NCBI GenBank assembly: GCA_036785705.1
Contig: JAWUZG010000084.1
Coordinates: 17,435,501-17,499,500, forward strand
From: Acanthornis magna
Lineage: Eukaryota; Chordata; Aves; Passeriformes; Acanthizidae
DNA: 64,000 nt
Direction of reading: 5' to 3'
This document shows, piece after piece, positions 39,101-45,100 of this stretch (within the stretch, counting starts at the first letter, position 1; each line of letters opens with the position of its first letter). Made by a program: the position numbers and the translations under genes. A model generated the notes under the pieces. It had not been told where the DNA came from. It saw only the letters and a list, made by a program, of their open reading frames with translations, and made no database searches.

Positions 39101-42100
39101 GCACCAATGGAGATGAGATTTTGAGGGGCAGATGGAGTTTTTGTTAGTTGAGTAACAGGAATTGGAGGGTAGTCTGTTAATATGGGGCCAAAGAATAAAA
39201 CCCAGGTATTTGGCCCCCATACTTTTTGTCTTACCTTTCAATGGACCTAAAATCTTAATGTTGTGAGTCTGATGTGTAAGCAAAGTTCTACAGTACATCT
39301 TAGTCCTTGATGATTTGATGACCTGGAAAGTGATTTCACATTTTGAAGGCTTTTACATTAAATCTTTAACAAGCTCCTTTTTTAGCAACTGACAAATGTA
39401 GGTTATTGAATTAAATATTTAAATGGGGGGGAAGGAATACAAGAAAACAGACTATTATTTGTGAGCACACACCTATCCTTTCCTCAGTGTTTATCTTCTT
39501 TCCCTCTGAGTTACTTCTGTGGCTTTATTACGTAACATCCCTCGATTGTAAAGTAATCTTAACATTCCTGTGAGGCAGGGTCTGCTGGCATCCTCTTTTG
39601 CAAGAACTGAATCATCAAAATTTAAGTAACAAATTGAAGGTCGCCTGGGGAGTTCTTGGTAGAGCAGGGCAATGATGGTATCTGTCCTGTGTCCTTCCTG
39701 ACTACTGAGCTGTCTCTTGTAGCATTTCCATACCCCTTGCTGTCCTTTGCTGTTCATGCCAATAAGAACTTGCAATCAGATAGTTCACAGGGTGGTGATG
39801 AGAACTGATCATGTCCCTCTGAAATCTCCCTTTGTATCTCAAAATTAATTTCCCTTTTATCACAGTACTTTACAAAATACAGAGTATTGCAGACATCTTC
39901 ATTACTTGCAAAATTATGATGGAGTGGTTTACTATAACTTGGATGAGAAATAGGAATTGCATCCAAATGGGCAAAATTTCACGTAACTAGAAATAAATAC
40001 GGAAATACTGTCTACATAGCTGGTTTGATAGACTGGCACGTTGTTAAACTTGGCTTCCCACTGTGCAAATCTACTGCTACAGTGAATTTTTCTTAAGTTC
40101 CAAATAGTTAGGATGTTTCTGATGTCAGAGGAAAATGTTTCCTAAAGTTTAACACAGGCTGGTTTCCTAGGACTTGATACAGTACCCACCAAATTTGAAG
40201 GAAAGATTTCAGTAGGCTTTAGTTCAGATGTGAAGATCAGGTTCTTGCTTCTGTCAGTGATCTGTTTGTTAACATAAAGCAAGTTATTTAACCTTTCCCT
40301 GCCTTTCCTTGCTTCTCTGCAAAATGGGAGAGTTAAACTGTAATTGTTAAATAGTTTCAGGAATGTTGCTATCTTGAGTGTAAGAACACAGTAAAAGCTG
40401 CTGACTGTCTTGGACAATACTCATGGAACAGTATTGGCAGTATTTTTTTACCTGGGATTGTCAAAAGATAGACCAATCAACTTTTACTAGTTTTTAACTG
40501 TAGCTGTAGAGCATTAATGATGACTCACAAACTTGGTCTAAGGACATTGAAGTAGAGACATTACCTGTAAACAAGAGCAACAATTGTTCTTAATCTGTAC
40601 TTTTAGAAAAAGTGTAATGAAACAGGTTTTGAAACTTTTATCTCCTAATCTGTCCTGCACACAATCTGGTTCTGTCTTTGCATCTTACAAGTCCCATTCA
40701 CTCCATTTAGGTTCAGGAACGCTCTTAAAGAAATGTGTCTGCAAGACAGTGACTTTTATAATGTAGGGGATGTATCCACTGGTATAAAGTATTTTAAGAA
40801 TCTGTACTGAAGCAGAATGTCTTTCTCCTTCCAGAAAGTTTCTTCTATTTTTGTTTTGCTTTCTCAAGGAAAAAGGCGGGACTACCGTAGCCTTGGCTGG
40901 CCAAGTCCTGATGAATGCCTGAAACTCCGCAGGGTAGAGCTTACAACTGTAGCCAGCACGTGGCTTGCTGTCTCTGCTAAAAACATTGAGTGAGTATCTT
41001 GTGTATGAACCCTAAGTAAGTTACTTACACAAAGCAAGACAGTTACATGGTCTGCAGTGTGTGTAAACTAATTTTATGTTACTAAGAAAGAACTACCAGG
41101 ATTTCTAAGAAATTTGAATGCATCATGTTGAATTTTATCAATTAGACTTGCAAAGAAAAGTGCAAGTGCAGATGAAAGATCCAGTTTCTCTTGCTTCTTG
41201 AGCTACTCAAATGAGATTCTGCCAGGTTCTGGGCAGTTTACTTTCACTAGAGAACTTTCTATTGACTATTCTGTTCTCTTAACTAATTTGACTTGTTTTA
41301 TGACATTTGTAGCATTACAGAACACATTGATTTTGCCACACAGCTGCAGGAACCAGCCATGGAGCCCCTTTGTAACCCAAATCTCCCAGCCAGTATGCAT
41401 ACTTTGGACCACCTGCAAGGTGTCTCTAGTCGGGCCAGCTTGCATTACACTGGAGAAAGTCAACTGAAAGAGGTATGCCAGAGCTGAAGGCTGTCACACA
41501 AAATTGGCCATACCGTGGCAGATTCGGGGTGCACTTAGCTCCATGCCTTGTCTCCAGAGGTGACTTTCAGAGAGTGAATGCCTGTAGGAATGGTGCAACA
41601 TGAAATTTTGCCAGAATGTTTTTCCAGCCATCTACAGTCTGGCCTGAGGGAAATCCTGAAACACCATTAGTGTCTCTGTATTTATAGCTCTTCATGGATG
41701 AATTAGTGAAAGTAAAGTCTAACTCAGCATACTTAGAATTTCTAGTGTTCCTATTATGCCGTGTCATGGAGTTATAACACTGCGTTATAGATAGCATCAA
41801 CTCAAGAGAGACAGGAATGTTTAGGCTGAAGCAGGCTGCAGCATTTGTAAAAGGCTGGGCAGAAAAGCAGCCAGCAAGCAAGGAGACATCTCTTACCAGG
41901 TTCCAGCATCCAAGCACTTTTACTTCCTCTTCCACAGGTGCTACAGAATCTTGGCAAAGACCACTACTCACCACAGTCACTAGAACAAGTTGGTACTCGA
42001 ATAGCCAAAGCTTTGGAAAAGGTATGTGTAAAGGAAAAAATGAAAGTTTGGGCTTTACTGCTCATGACTGGCATAGTGGTCAATCCGGTCTCGAATCATT

Positions 42101-45100
42101 TGTCTGAAATCCCACTCAAGGAACGTATTAGTACTTGGACTAGGGATTTGTGTCTATTTAGCATCTGTAATGCCCTCATAGGTACTTTGTTGAGGTATAT
42201 CCTGTGCTTATTACCATCAAGTGTCTTTTCTATCTCTCTACTGAAACTTAAGCTTGTCAAATGTCCCTGTGTTTCCTGCCCTGTAGTGAGCAGCATTGCT
42301 GATTATTGATTTATTAAACTATTTAAACAGTTCTCTGCCCTCTTCTTTCTTTTTATGCTATATTGACTTGGAGTTTATGGAAAGTTGAGTTAAGCCATGT
42401 GTCCCCTCTCCAGTGACACTCCTGGCATGCAGCAGTCAGCTCAAAGGGGCTTCCTGTTGTTTCAGCCTACTGCTTCTACCTTGTGCAGTGCTGGTCTGAA
42501 GTGTCAGATGTGTTCAGGCAGAGGTGTGGTACCATGTGCAAGCCTGCACTTCCTGTTCTCCCCAGAGAAACCCAAGCTTCCTAGCTAAAGGCCACTAAGG
42601 ACCTCAGCTTTGAGCCCTAGGATGAGAGGATTAGGGACATAATTTTCACAGTATCCACAAAGCAGATCCAGGGATTGCTGCTCTGTATTTATAACTAGTA
42701 GGGAGAATATCCCAAACTACTATAGAAGAGAGGGCTCAATGGAAACAGTTTGGTGCCCCTAGCCTGTTCTACCAAAAGCTGTCTGAGGAACTTACTGTGC
42801 TTTGAAATTAAAACCAATATAGTTTTGTCCATCCCCTGAAAGTAAAGATGTTACTCTTATCCTCATGTTAACAAGACTTAGTTTCTCTTCACTTTACACA
42901 TATACTAGCTTTTTCTCTTACATGCTAGTTTCCCCTGCAGACAGCAAGCTTTGCCCAAATGAGCTGAATATTTAGTGCAGAGACTAGAAACAGAATTCTC
43001 AGTATTTTCCTCTGTAACACAGGGCATGGGAGTCAGCCAGCTAGACTGGGCTTTGTCAGCCTTCTGGACTGAGCTGCATCCCAGGGTATCTTTTCTCTTT
43101 CCAGTGACTGCAGGGAGCCTACAAGTCCAGTCAGCTAATTTAGCTAATTTTTTCCTTTGTGTTGGGTAATATGTGTGCACATCTAGATGCTCAGCAATCA
43201 GACAACTGGTTAGAAGCTGTTGTGGCTGCTGAAACTGTTGTTGCTGTTGAAAGCTATTAAACTGCTATTCCTTTCCTAAGGAAATGATGTTGCATTTGGA
43301 ATTTGTTTCATTTGGCAGTATGATTTACCTAGATATTGTATACATGTTGTCAGAAACTTTTTGCTGCTTTGAAATAGTTTAATGCTTTCTAAGTCCAACA
43401 GCCTCTACCTCAGTATATCAAATAAATAGGGAGAGTGAAAGGTAGGAAGACTATTCACTAAAGGTGTTTACATGACAGTTTTTTGTGTTCTTCTTTTGCC
43501 AGAATCAGACTTCATGGGTCCTCTCTAGCATGGCAGCTCTTTACTGGAGGGTGAAAGGCCAAGGAAAGAAGGCAATTGATTGTTTACGGCAAGCATTGCA
43601 CTATGCACCCCATCACATGAAGGTGTGTACACATGTGCTCACTACTCAGGTGAAATAATGTTATCCTTGTCACTGCAGAGCTTCACAGACTTGTTAAGGC
43701 CAGCCCTGTATATCAAGTGTCTATAATGTATTAGATACTAGCTAGTTGAGGTGAAACCTCAAGATTTTCACTATTTGGTATGGACTGTCTCTTAAAAAGA
43801 TAACTGCAGAAAAAGTTCAGTGGAATTTCCTGCAGTTCAATGGATTTGATGCCTTTCAGGACATCCCAGGCTTGAACTTCCTCCTATTAGGTAGGACTTT
43901 AAGTCTTCATCAGCCTTTGTCTGGACAAATCTTCTAACCTAAGATGTGAGATTGTATTTTCTGGTTATGTTTTTAAACTGGGGAGTATGTCTTTGGTTAT
44001 GGCTTTAGAGAGGGTGAAAGGATATTATCTAAAGGAATTACTTAAATGCTTAAATCTTTAGCATTTGGGCTGTGAATCTGAGTTGGACACTAGTCTTTGA
44101 CTTCATGCAGCAGTTCCTTACTCCAAAAACAAAGACAGTACTTTGAACACAAACTTCTCTTTAGTGTTTGGGTTGGCTGAAGTGCTCTGTACCTTTCACC
44201 TTGCCATATGCTGTGCTGAGCATTGTAATGTCTATTCCTAAACACCAAGCTCCTCCTTGCAAACTAATAAAGGCAGTATAGGCTCCTTACTCAACATAGC
44301 AGATTTTTCTTTGGGACCTGAGCAATAAATTGTGCAGCATGGCAAAATGTATACTCCATTGGATTCTTGGTCTTCACTCTTTCTCTTGAAATTGGGAGGC
44401 AAAATAATTCACACTTCCAGGATATTATTAGGAGGATTTAGTCATGAACAGTAGAAATGCCTCAACTGAGAAATGCACATCCCCACTGCACATCCTTTGT
44501 ATGTCTCAGATAATTCTATTTCTTTGCATTGTTCATTTATAACAAGGTTGGAACCAAGCTCTTAACATGTCAAGCTTTTGCTTATTTTCCTGTCTTTCTG
44601 TGTAACTGGTTCCTCAGGAAAGGAGTCCTTAGCTGAGTGGTTTCTAAGGATCAGACCATGGATTGGAAACTACAGTTTGGCAAGATTATGGGGGAGTAGT
44701 ACTGTTTTCTAGAAATATTATATAACGTTGCTTGAGACTGGAAGACTCTCTGAATTTGTGCCTTGTTTTTGTCCTCCATATTGAAGCTGCCTCCAGAGAA
44801 AACTCTGGATTTTGTTTGTAAAGATACAGCTGCAACTTCTACTCAGAGTTAGCACTGAATTAAAAGCTATTTAGTGTATTTTGATTTATCCTCCACTTTG
44901 CTTTTATGCACTTTGGCTACTTTCTCTTGACTTTTCTCATGCAAATAAAAGGTAATTTCCTGTGAAATTCTGTGATTCTGACTTCCATAATACCTACTTT
45001 GCAAATATGAATGGCTTATCCAGGAAAGGTACTCCTTGACATGTGAAAGTCAGGGAGTCAGGGATCACATACATCCAGAACTTTTCATTGTCCTGCTGAA

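Larger units (their letters stand above)
38530..40868 (+). other. TTC17: TTC17 intron 19
   Basis: 2,339 bp, GTAACC to TCTCAAG. It holds two ancient SINE/LINE-like fragments, listed separately, in opposite orientations; the rest is AT-rich and unremarkable. Confidence 0.8.

Noticed and set aside
41567..41980. 137-codon open frame on the minus strand
   Set aside because: It is antisense to the intron 21 and exon 22 region of TTC17 and overlaps a confirmed exon in another frame.
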